A program made the translations under genes and the position numbers. Of a DNA stretch of 45,382 nucleotides, positions 1 to 7,284 are shown one piece after another. This stretch comes from Gemella sp. GH3 (GTDB taxonomy: Bacteria; Bacillota; Bacilli; Staphylococcales; Gemellaceae), in NCBI RefSeq assembly GCF_013415425.1, contig NZ_JACBYC010000102.1, positions 1 through 45,382 on the forward strand, read 5' to 3'. Below the pieces are notes generated by a model, which was not told where the DNA came from, made no database searches, and was given only the letters and a program-made list of their open reading frames with translations. The stretch's first letter is position 1. Every line of letters begins with the position of its first letter.

Positions 1-46
1 CAATAACGTTTTCCTAAAATTTTTACAAAAAAATAGGTTTTTTCTA

Positions 47-74
47 TTGATTTTCATTATAAATATGTTATAAT
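47..74 (+). promoter_or_regulatory. Promoter of candidate small RNA
   Basis: A -35 box TTGATT (47-52) is followed after 16 bases by a perfect TATAAT (69-74) that also carries an extended -10 TG at 66-67. Transcription would start near base 81. No plus-strand gene follows for 10 kb, so the promoter appears to serve the short transcript described next. Confidence 0.7.
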
Positions 75-80
75 ATTCAT

Positions 81-199
81 TGAAGTAATTAATTTACTTC
101 AAATGTTCTTTTATTATAAGTATCCCTAGCTTATAATAAAGACTTTTCATATTTACTCCCTTATTTCTACCTTACAATTTTGTAGGGTAGGTTTTTTTT
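81..199 (+). ncRNA. Candidate C-rich trans-acting small RNA (about 120 nt)
   Basis: The unit starts at a strong extended -10 promoter and ends at an intrinsic terminator, with no open reading frame between them. Three hairpins are visible: 80-88 pairs with 94-102 (9 bp), 111-120 pairs with 130-139 (10 bp, loop TATCCCTAG), and the terminator stem 167-176/181-190. The loop of the second hairpin and the unpaired stretch 151-170 carry TCCC/CTCCC motifs that could pair with Shine-Dalgarno sequences. This layout recalls the RsaE/RoxS group of Bacillales sRNAs, but I see no direct sequence identity to them. It could instead be a decayed leader whose gene was lost. Existence of a transcript is inferred from the signals. 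Confidence 0.6.
167..199 (+). terminator. Intrinsic terminator of the small RNA
   Basis: A 10-bp stem (167-176 with 181-190, one G-U pair) with an ATTT loop is followed by G and eight T residues. Confidence 0.8.
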
Positions 200-286
200 A
201 TAAAAATAACTTAAATCAATGTATATTTTCAAAAGTTATTATATAAATTCTTATTATGTTCAAAATTTATTTACATAAAAATTAAT

Positions 287-326
287 AAAAAATAGCGACA
301 AGTTAATTTACTTGTCGCTATTTTTA
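287..326 (-). terminator. Terminator of the manganese ABC operon
   Basis: A 13-bp perfect stem (291-303 with 310-322) is flanked by A and T runs, so it can work on both strands. It lies just past the stop codon of the last permease gene. Confidence 0.85.
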
Positions 327-329
327 TAT

Positions 330-1211
330 TTATGAATTACTACTGATTATTACCTTCTTGGATTTAAAGATATTTTTCCTTTTTGTTACCAATAAAACTA
401 CAAAAAATACTGTCCCTATTACAAATGCTTGCATACCAGATATAGAAACATCAAAGTATATAGCTAAAATATAACCAAGTATACTATCTATTGTCCCTAT
501 TATAATACTAAGAATCAGCATATTTCCTAATCTATCAGTAAATAATCTAGCAGTTAAAGCTGGACCTACCATAAAAGCTATAACTACAATTACTCCTACA
601 GCTTGAAAAGCCCCGAAGCTAGTTACAGATACTAAAGACATTAGTAAATAATTAATAAATGTTGTAGAAATTCCGATAACTTTTGCATATTCGCTATCAA
701 AAGTACTAACTTTAAATTCTTTATAAAAAAGACTTATAATTGCTAAGTTTATAACAAATATTATAAACAAAATAATTAATGCTTTAGGCCCAAAATCATA
801 ATCAACGGTTTCAAATCTTTCAAATGGTACAAATGTTATATCTCCAAAAATTATATGCTCTACATCTAAATGAACATTTTTTGCAAATTTTGCTATTATT
901 ATGACTGCTGTAGCAAATAGAAAAGGAAAGACTATTCCTATAGCAGAACCTTTATTAACTAATTTGGTACTATGTAAAAGTTCTGTAAGCCAAACAGTAA
1001 GTAGTCCTGTTAAAATGGCAAAAAGAACAACTACAGGAGATCCGATATTACCATCACTAACAAAAAATCCTAAAACAATCCCTAAAAGCACTGTGTGAGA
1101 TATTGCATCTGTCATCATACTCATACCTCTAAGTACCAAAAATGTTCCTGGTAAAGCACAACAGGCACATACCATTATACCCACCAAAATAATTTCAATA
1201 TTAGCTCCCAT
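330..1211 (-). CDS. mntD: Manganese/zinc ABC transporter, second permease subunit
   Basis: This is a 293-residue integral membrane protein of the ABC-3 metal permease family (MntD/TroD/SitD type). With the neighbouring permease it would form the membrane channel of a Mn(II) or Zn(II) importer. It is almost entirely hydrophobic with 8-9 predicted membrane segments and has the family pattern of a conserved early loop (RGMSMMTDAISHTVLLG) and a late GxIVVIAFMVGPA segment. I start it at the ATG at 1211, one base after the stop codon of the upstream permease, because an AAGGGAG box sits 7 bases upstream; an in-frame start at 1229 would overlap that gene and has no better ribosome site. Last gene of a three-gene operon, followed by a terminator. 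Metal choice is inferred from the MntR-like operator upstream. Confidence 0.88.
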   Translation of the reverse strand: MGANIEIILVGIMVCACCALPGTFLVLRGMSMMTDAISHTVLLGIVLGFFVSDGNIGSPVVVLFAILTGLLTVWLTELLHSTKLVNKGSAIGIVFPFLFATAVIIIAKFAKNVHLDVEHIIFGDITFVPFERFETVDYDFGPKALIILFIIFVINLAIISLFYKEFKVSTFDSEYAKVIGISTTFINYLLMSLVSVTSFGAFQAVGVIVVIAFMVGPALTARLFTDRLGNMLILSIIIGTIDSILGYILAIYFDVSISGMQAFVIGTVFFVVLLVTKRKNIFKSKKVIISSNS

Positions 1212-1212
1212 A

Positions 1213-2133
1213 TTAATTCTCCCTTCCATTAGCTATTTTTAACATATCTTTTATAATTTTTTCTTGTTCTTGTTTTTTATAAAGATATTTTCTAAGGATA
1301 CCTCGTTTAGGAGAAAATACTAAACTTACCAAAACAAAAAAACTTAGTAATATTACGATAACAGGACCTGTAGGTAAATTTAAAGAACTAGAACTTATAA
1401 CCGTTCCTAATAGTCCAGAAATTCCTCCTACAAAAGCTGATATAATAGTCATCTTAACTAAATTATCTGTCCATTGTCTTGCAGATACTGCCGGCACTAT
1501 AATTAAGGAACTCATCAAAATAACACCAACCATTTCTAAACCTATAACTATACATATTACTGTTAAAAAAGATAAAAGTAATTCATAAAATCTAACTTTG
1601 TTTTTATAAATTATTTTTGCATATGTGTAATCAAATATTACTAATTTTAATTTATACCAATAAGCTATGAGTACAATAAGAACTACTATTGATATACCAC
1701 TAATCAAATAAATATCTTCTTTCAAAATAGCTGCTGCCTGCCCAAAAATAAATTTATTTAATCCTGCTTTATTAGCTCCAGGTAGTATTTTTATATATGT
1801 TAAAAGTACTATCCCTAAACCAAAAAACATTGACAAAACTAAAGCTAATATATTATCTAGTTTGATAGAAGTTTTTTTAGCAGTATAGCTAATTAAAATA
1901 TTTGCTAATAATCCTGCTCCTAAAGCTCCTAATAATAAAATTACTAAATCTTTCTCACGAGTAATTATATAAGCTAGACATATACCAGGTAATGCAGAAT
2001 GAGAAATCACATCTCCAATTAAACTTTCTTTTTTAAGTACAGAAAATACTCCTACTGCTCCACACACAGCACCTAATAACGTTGCACCTAAAGCAACTAT
2101 TTGAAAAGTATAACTTTGTAATAAACTAGTCAT
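1213..2133 (-). CDS. mntC: Manganese/zinc ABC transporter, first permease subunit
   Basis: This 306-residue ABC-3 family membrane permease is the partner of the protein encoded at 330-1211. The early motif KKESLIGDVISHSALPG is the hallmark of this family, and several membrane helices follow. The C-terminus has a charged cytoplasmic tail (KRGILRKYLYKKQEQEK). The gene overlaps the end of the ATPase gene by 8 bases (ATGACTAG), which points to translational coupling. Two-permease systems of this kind are known as MntBCD in Bacillus and Tro/Sit in other bacteria. The order here is ATPase, permease, permease, as in Bacillus mntBCD. A zinc role cannot be excluded from sequence alone. Confidence 0.88.
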   Translation of the reverse strand: MTSLLQSYTFQIVALGATLLGAVCGAVGVFSVLKKESLIGDVISHSALPGICLAYIITREKDLVILLLGALGAGLLANILISYTAKKTSIKLDNILALVLSMFFGLGIVLLTYIKILPGANKAGLNKFIFGQAAAILKEDIYLISGISIVVLIVLIAYWYKLKLVIFDYTYAKIIYKNKVRFYELLLSFLTVICIVIGLEMVGVILMSSLIIVPAVSARQWTDNLVKMTIISAFVGGISGLLGTVISSSSLNLPTGPVIVILLSFFVLVSLVFSPKRGILRKYLYKKQEQEKIIKDMLKIANGREN

Positions 2134-2866
2134 TTTCTTCCAACTCCCTTTGCTTAAAATAGTTTAACTTCGGTAAATACGTATTATTTATATTATCTTC
2201 ATTAAAGACATCTTTTACAGCTCCATTAGCAATAATATTTTTATTAATTAATACAACATTGTCAAAGTATTCTTCAATAGTTTGTAAATCGTGATGTACT
2301 ATTACTATAGTTTTTCCATCATTTACTAATTCGCGTAAAATTGACACTATCATTTTTTCACTATGAGCATCTACACCTTGAAATGGTTCATCTAATAAAT
2401 AAAGATCTGTTCCTTGTGCTAATGCTCTAGCCAGAAAGACACGTTGTTTCTGACCTCCGGATAAGTTGTTAATTTGACGATTTGAAAATTCTTCTAAATC
2501 TACTTTTTCAATAGCTTTTCTTGCTATTTCTTTATCTTTTTTTGTCGGTCTTTTAAATAACCCTAAGTCTTGATATCTCCCCATTAAAACTACATCAAAA
2601 ACTGTCGCTGGAAAATCCCAATCTATACTAGATGTTTGCGGAACGTAACTTAATAAGTTCTTTATATTTGAATTTATTTTAATTTCTCCGGTTAATGGAC
2701 TTAATAAGCCTAATATAGTTTTGAACAATGTAGACTTACCTGCACCATTAGGACCTACTATCGCCGTTAATTTTCCCTTCTCTATCTCTAAATTTATATC
2801 CCATATAACTGGCTCAACATCGTAAGCCACCGCTAAATTTTTTATTATTATTTTTTTATTTTCCAT
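2126..2866 (-). CDS. mntB: Manganese/zinc ABC transporter ATPase
   Basis: This 246-residue protein is the cytoplasmic ATPase that drives the metal importer. All nucleotide-binding motifs are intact: Walker A GPNGAGKST near residue 38, Q-loop at SYVPQTSSIDWDFP, signature LSGGQKQR near residue 136, Walker B LYLLDEPFQGVD and the H-loop VIVHHDL. The QTSSIDWDFP stretch is typical of Mn/Zn-type ATPases. It is the first gene of the operon, starting after an AAGGA site 10 bases upstream of the ATG. No solute-binding lipoprotein gene lies upstream or downstream, so the binding protein must be encoded elsewhere or be absent. Regulation by a manganese-responsive repressor is suggested by the palindrome at 2894-2909. 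Confidence 0.92.
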   Translation of the reverse strand: MENKKIIIKNLAVAYDVEPVIWDINLEIEKGKLTAIVGPNGAGKSTLFKTILGLLSPLTGEIKINSNIKNLLSYVPQTSSIDWDFPATVFDVVLMGRYQDLGLFKRPTKKDKEIARKAIEKVDLEEFSNRQINNLSGGQKQRVFLARALAQGTDLYLLDEPFQGVDAHSEKMIVSILRELVNDGKTIVIVHHDLQTIEEYFDNVVLINKNIIANGAVKDVFNEDNINNTYLPKLNYFKQRELEEND

Positions 2867-2893
2867 AACTTACTTTTTCCTTATCTCATTTTT

Positions 2894-2909
2894 GTTTCCT
2901 TTAGGAAAC
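2894..2909 (-). promoter_or_regulatory. MntR-like operator
   Basis: GTTTCCT-TT-AGGAAAC is a perfect 7-bp inverted repeat with a 2-base centre. It lies just downstream of the -10 box, around the expected transcript start, where a bound repressor would block transcription. The form resembles the MntR (DtxR family) boxes of Bacillus manganese genes, which end in AAGGAAAC. Assignment to MntR is from remembered consensus. Confidence 0.65.
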
Positions 2910-2918
2910 TTTACATTA

Positions 2919-2947
2919 ATTTTACTACACTTATATTGTTTTGTAAA
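2919..2947 (-). promoter_or_regulatory. Promoter of the manganese ABC operon
   Basis: On the minus strand TTTACA (2947-2942) and TAAAAT (2924-2919) are separated by exactly 17 bases, ending about 50 bases upstream of the ATPase start codon. Confidence 0.7.
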
Positions 2948-2970
2948 CAAAATTTTAAAATAAAAAATAT

Positions 2971-2998
2971 TTGACATAGAGATTTGTTTACTTATACT
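2971..2998 (+). promoter_or_regulatory. Plus-strand promoter with no gene behind it
   Basis: A consensus TTGACA (2971-2976) is followed after 16 bases by TATACT (2993-2998). A perfect 10-bp inverted repeat (2995-3004 and 3013-3022 approximately) follows directly. No open reading frame starts downstream; a transcript would run through 3000-3130 and then antisense to the 3' end of the membrane glycosyltransferase gene. Activity is inferred only from the boxes. Confidence 0.4.
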
Positions 2999-3070
2999 AA
3001 ATATCTAATAATATATTTAGTATTTGTCAATAAATGCAAGCCTAATGTATTTGCTATTTAGCAATTAAAT

Positions 3071-3114
3071 AAAAAAATATTCAGCATAGAGAATTTTTTC
3101 TCTACACTGAATAT
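3071..3114 (-). terminator. Terminator of the glycosyltransferase operon
   Basis: A 17-bp stem (3077-3093 with 3098-3114, two mismatches) is followed on the minus strand by seven T residues. Confidence 0.85.
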
Positions 3115-3137
3115 TATATAACCAATATATTCTATAT

Positions 3138-5162
3138 TTAATACCACCATAATTTTTCGTGGCGACGACCTATTTGCAATGCTAAATCTTTCTTATTCTG
3201 ATCAATTCCATTTATATAAAGTTTCCCACTAGTATACATATCAATCATCTCATTAGGAACACTTGATATTACGATACTTCCATTATTAATATTCTCTATT
3301 TGAGTAAATTTAACAGAGTATTCTCCTTCTGGTAAGTAATCAAAATACCAGCGTAGAGTATATGTTTGAAGAGGAAGCTCCCAATAAAGCTCTCTGTAAA
3401 TAAAAGTAGTTTCTCTTACTACACTATTAGTTGTTTTATCTATTATCTCTACTTTATACTTAGAATTATTATTTTCATCATAAGCAGATATATATCCTCT
3501 AATATAATTAAAAGACATTGTAGCTTTGAATGTTTGCTCAACTTCTGTATCTTGATTGACTCTAACTATACCGTCACGTAAATATTTATCTGTAGCATAA
3601 ATACTTATACCATTAATAACTCTAGAGTCATAATCTAAATTCATAGAATAACTAGGACGTAAAAAACTATCAGATACTAATTGAATGCTAAATATTATAC
3701 CAAAAGCTATATAAATTTTCCTTTTGTATTTATCAAACATAGTTTTCTTATTCTCTTCTAAAAATATTATTATACCTTTAGTAGATAAAATAAATATTAT
3801 CGGCATCCAAGCATAAACATATCTAGGCTTAGCTTCCCATATCAAATGGAACAAGAAGACACCAAATATTATAATTTGAAATAGAAACATAGATGTAATG
3901 TAGTGTTTTCTACGTTTATACATATAGTATACTAACATAAAGATAATTACTGCATAAAGCATTTGTGATGTATAAACGAAAATACTATTGTTACTTCCAT
4001 AAAATAGCTGCCATAAAAAACTATCTCCTTCACGCAAAGCACGTGTTCCATTAGTATAATTTATAGTACCGTCACTCCAATTACCTCTTATTTTTAGAAC
4101 GAAAACTAATAAGTTCAAAAATATAGGCCTATGTATTAATCTATTAAAAAATAAACTTAGATCATCTGCCATTTTATCTTGACTTAAATAAGTATATTGA
4201 AAATCTTGCCAGTTATAACTTCCACCCTGAATACTCATTCCCATAGTTATCCAGTGCATCATAGGAAATTTATAACCTGAATCTGTGAAAAATCCATAAT
4301 ACGACCATAACACATCAAATATTTTTCCGAAAAATACAAATCCTAATAAAAAAGTTACAATTAACAAAATTATTTTTTTGTACCATTTAAAAAATGCTAA
4401 ATAAACAAGCAATGCTGGCAAAACAATAATAATGTTTGAGCGTAAATTCCAGCTAAAAGCGATAAGTAATGTAACAGCTATGATATGCTTGTTTCTAAAA
4501 ATAAAACTACCATCTGATGGAATTAAAACATACATTATTAAAGCAACCATAATGACCATCAACGTATCTGAATAATAAAATAAACTGTACATTTGAAATG
4601 GTATGTATAATAGCATAAGTAACAATACTATCGTTTGTTTATTTTTATCTAATAATTTTCCTGCTGTTTTGTAAGTTAAAAACATAGTAGCACTAGTAAC
4701 TAAAAAGCAGAATAAATGTAACATAAAAACTTCTGATAAATTCAACAAATTAGCTACTCTATATATCCAGTACAAAATAATTGTAGGAGTGATATTATTT
4801 GGATAGACTAAAAAATATCTTTCTCCAGAAAACTTCCCATAATTCAACATATAGTGTGCTTCATTTTCAATCTCTGCACCATCAGAAAAATTAAGAGTAT
4901 CCATAGTTAAAATTATTATTTGAAAAAATATATAAGTAACTATAATATATAGATTATATCTTTTCAAAGTTACTTCATCACTTGCTAGAATTTTCTTTAT
5001 TAAACTTAATAAAAGTAACAAAGTTACAGGTATTCCCAATATTAATACTATAGGATTCAATATCCTCTCATACACAAAAGGAGCAACTGCAATCCAAACT
5101 AACGCCAATGTAAATAAACAAATAAAGGTATAAGCAAAAATATTGTGTAAAATTCTCCTCAT
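3138..5162 (-). CDS. Membrane glycosyltransferase, GT-C (family 39-like)
   Basis: This 674-residue protein probably transfers a sugar from a lipid carrier to a cell-surface acceptor outside the membrane. About 12 membrane segments occupy residues 1-490. The first large outer loop holds an acidic motif, NFSDGAEIENEAHYM, with Asp94, in the place where GT-C enzymes keep their catalytic Asp/Glu. The last 170 residues are soluble, probably outside the cell, and beta-rich. The gene starts 3 bases after the stop of the GT2 gene and a GGTGAGG ribosome site lies within that gene's end, so the two are translationally coupled. Donor and acceptor are unknown; wall polymer or glycolipid decoration is a guess from the family. 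Confidence 0.72.
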   Translation of the reverse strand: MRRILHNIFAYTFICLFTLALVWIAVAPFVYERILNPIVLILGIPVTLLLLLSLIKKILASDEVTLKRYNLYIIVTYIFFQIIILTMDTLNFSDGAEIENEAHYMLNYGKFSGERYFLVYPNNITPTIILYWIYRVANLLNLSEVFMLHLFCFLVTSATMFLTYKTAGKLLDKNKQTIVLLLMLLYIPFQMYSLFYYSDTLMVIMVALIMYVLIPSDGSFIFRNKHIIAVTLLIAFSWNLRSNIIIVLPALLVYLAFFKWYKKIILLIVTFLLGFVFFGKIFDVLWSYYGFFTDSGYKFPMMHWITMGMSIQGGSYNWQDFQYTYLSQDKMADDLSLFFNRLIHRPIFLNLLVFVLKIRGNWSDGTINYTNGTRALREGDSFLWQLFYGSNNSIFVYTSQMLYAVIIFMLVYYMYKRRKHYITSMFLFQIIIFGVFLFHLIWEAKPRYVYAWMPIIFILSTKGIIIFLEENKKTMFDKYKRKIYIAFGIIFSIQLVSDSFLRPSYSMNLDYDSRVINGISIYATDKYLRDGIVRVNQDTEVEQTFKATMSFNYIRGYISAYDENNNSKYKVEIIDKTTNSVVRETTFIYRELYWELPLQTYTLRWYFDYLPEGEYSVKFTQIENINNGSIVISSVPNEMIDMYTSGKLYINGIDQNKKDLALQIGRRHEKLWWY

Positions 5163-5165
5163 ATA

Positions 5166-6191
5166 CTATACCTCACCTGAATTCATTAAAGACTTTACAA
5201 ATAATTTAGGGGATAATTGGACAATAATTTTACGATAAATATTGTCTAGTTTAAAATAATGTTTTTTGTTAGCAATAATCCCTAAAATTTTATTCTTACT
5301 TTCACGTGATAAATCTTTACTTGCTAATTCAGCGTATAAATAACCGCATAGTAAGTTACCTGCATCTCTATAATCTCTAGTTTCAACAAAATCTTCTATC
5401 TTATTAATTGTCATCATCATTCTCATATAACTAGATTCTGCTATAGCTTTATTATCATACTTTTTAAATTGATTTTTCTTAATATAATTAGTTTCTGTAC
5501 ATAACTGAATTTTTTTTACTTTATCAAATACTTTTAATTTAAAATATATATTTTCTCCATATAAAATATCTGCATTAAAACGTAAATTATAAATATTCAA
5601 AAATTGCTTTCTGAAAATAAAAGAACTTAATGTACTATCAATTTTATTTTTAGCATATATTATTTCTGAAGTTATTAATTCTACACCACTAATCTTAGAA
5701 TTTTGTAGAAACTTCTCTTTCATAAATTCTAAATTATTATCATTACCTAATAATACAACGTCAGAATGTGTGCTATTTATTTTATGATACATAGCTTCTA
5801 AATAATTATTTTCTAATTTTTCAATATTTTCTTCTACAAAAACTATATATTCTCCTCTGGCATAATCAATTCCTATATTCTTTGCAGCTGATTTAGAGCC
5901 TAACTGTTTTTTTATATAATTTATATTTTCGTAATTTTTGTAAGAATCAAAAGCTTTCTCCATAGAATCTGTTGATAAGTCATCAATTATAATAATTTCA
6001 AAACTTTTATATGTTTGTGAAAGTAAATTATCTATATTATTAATCAAATTTGTATCTTTTCTATACGAATTTAAAATAACTGATATTTTATAATTTATAT
6101 TAGAAGTTTTTATGTTTTTAATTAAAATATCATCACTAATAAGGACTGTATCAACAAAAACGTCTTTTGTTTCATTTAAATTTTTCGTCAT
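5166..6191 (-). CDS. Family 2 (GT-A) glycosyltransferase with altered DxD
   Basis: The protein is 341 residues and soluble. Residues 34-130 form a GT-A nucleotide-sugar domain: YKISVILNSYRKD, SQTYKSFEIIIIDDLSTD with Asp70-Asp71, and KSAAKNIGIDYARGEYIVF. The metal-binding DxD that should follow is replaced by VEEN (residues 119-122), so Glu120/Glu121 may take its place or catalysis may be altered. The remaining 200 residues are helical and unlike a known domain. It precedes the GT-C gene in a two-gene operon and may make or extend the sugar that the partner transfers. A TATAGAGGTATAAATATG context supports this start (GAGG 7 bases upstream). Confidence 0.75.
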   Translation of the reverse strand: MTKNLNETKDVFVDTVLISDDILIKNIKTSNINYKISVILNSYRKDTNLINNIDNLLSQTYKSFEIIIIDDLSTDSMEKAFDSYKNYENINYIKKQLGSKSAAKNIGIDYARGEYIVFVEENIEKLENNYLEAMYHKINSTHSDVVLLGNDNNLEFMKEKFLQNSKISGVELITSEIIYAKNKIDSTLSSFIFRKQFLNIYNLRFNADILYGENIYFKLKVFDKVKKIQLCTETNYIKKNQFKKYDNKAIAESSYMRMMMTINKIEDFVETRDYRDAGNLLCGYLYAELASKDLSRESKNKILGIIANKKHYFKLDNIYRKIIVQLSPKLFVKSLMNSGEV

Positions 6192-6222
6192 ATTTATACC
6201 TCTACGAGACTTTAATTACTTT

Positions 6223-6233
6223 ATTATATCATA
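6223..6233 (-). promoter_or_regulatory. Extended -10 promoter of the glycosyltransferase operon
   Basis: The minus strand reads TATGATATAAT, an extended -10 (TGnTATAAT) with no good -35 box. The same 12-mer CTATGATATAAT also lies upstream of cinA and lepB in this window. Confidence 0.6.
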
Positions 6234-6265
6234 GGTTATAATTTATTAAAACTTTTCTATTAACA

Positions 6266-6302
6266 AAAATAAAAGTATAAGAACATAAGCTCTCATACTT
6301 TT
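6266..6302 (-). terminator. Terminator of the sucrose operon
   Basis: On the minus strand AAAAGTATGAGA pairs with TCTTATACTTTT around an 8-base loop and is followed by a T-rich tail, 22 bases past the scrK stop codon. Confidence 0.8.
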
Positions 6303-6323
6303 ATAATTATAATATTTAAAGTA

Positions 6324-7274
6324 CTATTTAATACCAGCGATAATGTTATTAAATTCTTCTTCTGTTACGTAACTTGAGATTGCTCCATTTTTAGTCGTTG
6401 TTAATGTCGCATAATTAGTAGCAAAATTTGCCAAATATTTAAGGTCTTCACGATTTATATTTGTTATATTTTCTACACTTAGTAATTTTGTCAAGAATGA
6501 ACCTGCAAAAGCATCGCCTGCTCCAGTAGTGTCTATAACTTTTACTTTAGGAACATCTGTCTCAACTACAAAATTATTACTATAAACTTCAGATCCATTT
6601 TCTCCTTTTGTATATAATACATATTTTATATGACTGAAGTCTTTTTGTAATGCTTCTTTTATATCAGTAGTTCCTGTTAAAAATTCTAACTCATTATCTG
6701 CAACTTTAATAACATCTACATAAGGTAAGAATTGTTTAATAGTTTCTAAATATAATTCATTACTATCCCATAAATTAAACCTTAAATTAACATCAAAGCT
6801 TATTAAAATACCTCTTTCTTTCGCCTCTTTTAGTAGTAGTAAATGACTATCTTTTGATTCTTCTTGAATCGCAATACTAGCAAAATGTATAGCATCTATA
6901 TCTTGAAAATCAACTTTTTTCACATCATTTTTACTAATTTTTAAAGCAGATGATCCTTTGAAATAAAAGCTAAATGTTCTATCTCCTGTATCATCTAAAG
7001 CTACAAACGCCAAAGGAGTGAATGTATCATTTTTCCTTGATACATATTTAGTGTCTACTCCTTGTTTTTCCAAAACATCTTCTAAGAAATCTCCAAAGCC
7101 ATCATTTCCTAACGATGTTAATAAATAACTTTTTTGTCCTAATTTAGATGCTACGCAAGCAACGTTAGCTACAGATCCACCAGCTTCTTTCTTAAAAGAA
7201 GATACTTTATCTATCTTACCATTCTCTGCACCTATAAAGTCTATTAACATTTCACCTATACATAAAACTGCCAT
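6324..7274 (-). CDS. scrK: Fructokinase, PfkB family
   Basis: This 316-residue cytoplasmic kinase phosphorylates the fructose released when sucrose-6-phosphate is cleaved, feeding fructose-6-phosphate into glycolysis. It has the PfkB/ribokinase signatures: the N-terminal GEMLIDF and GGSVANVA (residues 32-39) for sugar binding, and DTTGAGDAFAGSF (248-260) with the catalytic base Asp254. The gene begins 10 bases after scrB with an AGGAG site, as the last gene of the sucrose operon, which supports fructose over other sugars as substrate. Other PfkB sugar kinases share these motifs, so the exact sugar is inferred from context. Confidence 0.9.
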   Translation of the reverse strand: MAVLCIGEMLIDFIGAENGKIDKVSSFKKEAGGSVANVACVASKLGQKSYLLTSLGNDGFGDFLEDVLEKQGVDTKYVSRKNDTFTPLAFVALDDTGDRTFSFYFKGSSALKISKNDVKKVDFQDIDAIHFASIAIQEESKDSHLLLLKEAKERGILISFDVNLRFNLWDSNELYLETIKQFLPYVDVIKVADNELEFLTGTTDIKEALQKDFSHIKYVLYTKGENGSEVYSNNFVVETDVPKVKVIDTTGAGDAFAGSFLTKLLSVENITNINREDLKYLANFATNYATLTTTKNGAISSYVTEEEFNNIIAGIK

Positions 7275-7284
7275 ATATTATCTC

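Noticed and set aside
901-1098. Plus-strand open frame of 65 codons within the metal permease gene
   Set aside because: It is the antisense shadow of a well-supported membrane protein and has no ribosome site or promoter.
2995-3022. Inverted repeat TACTAAATAT/ATATTTAGTA considered as a metal-regulator operator
   Set aside because: It lies upstream of the minus-strand promoter and matches no remembered metal-box consensus; AT-rich repeats of this size occur by chance here.
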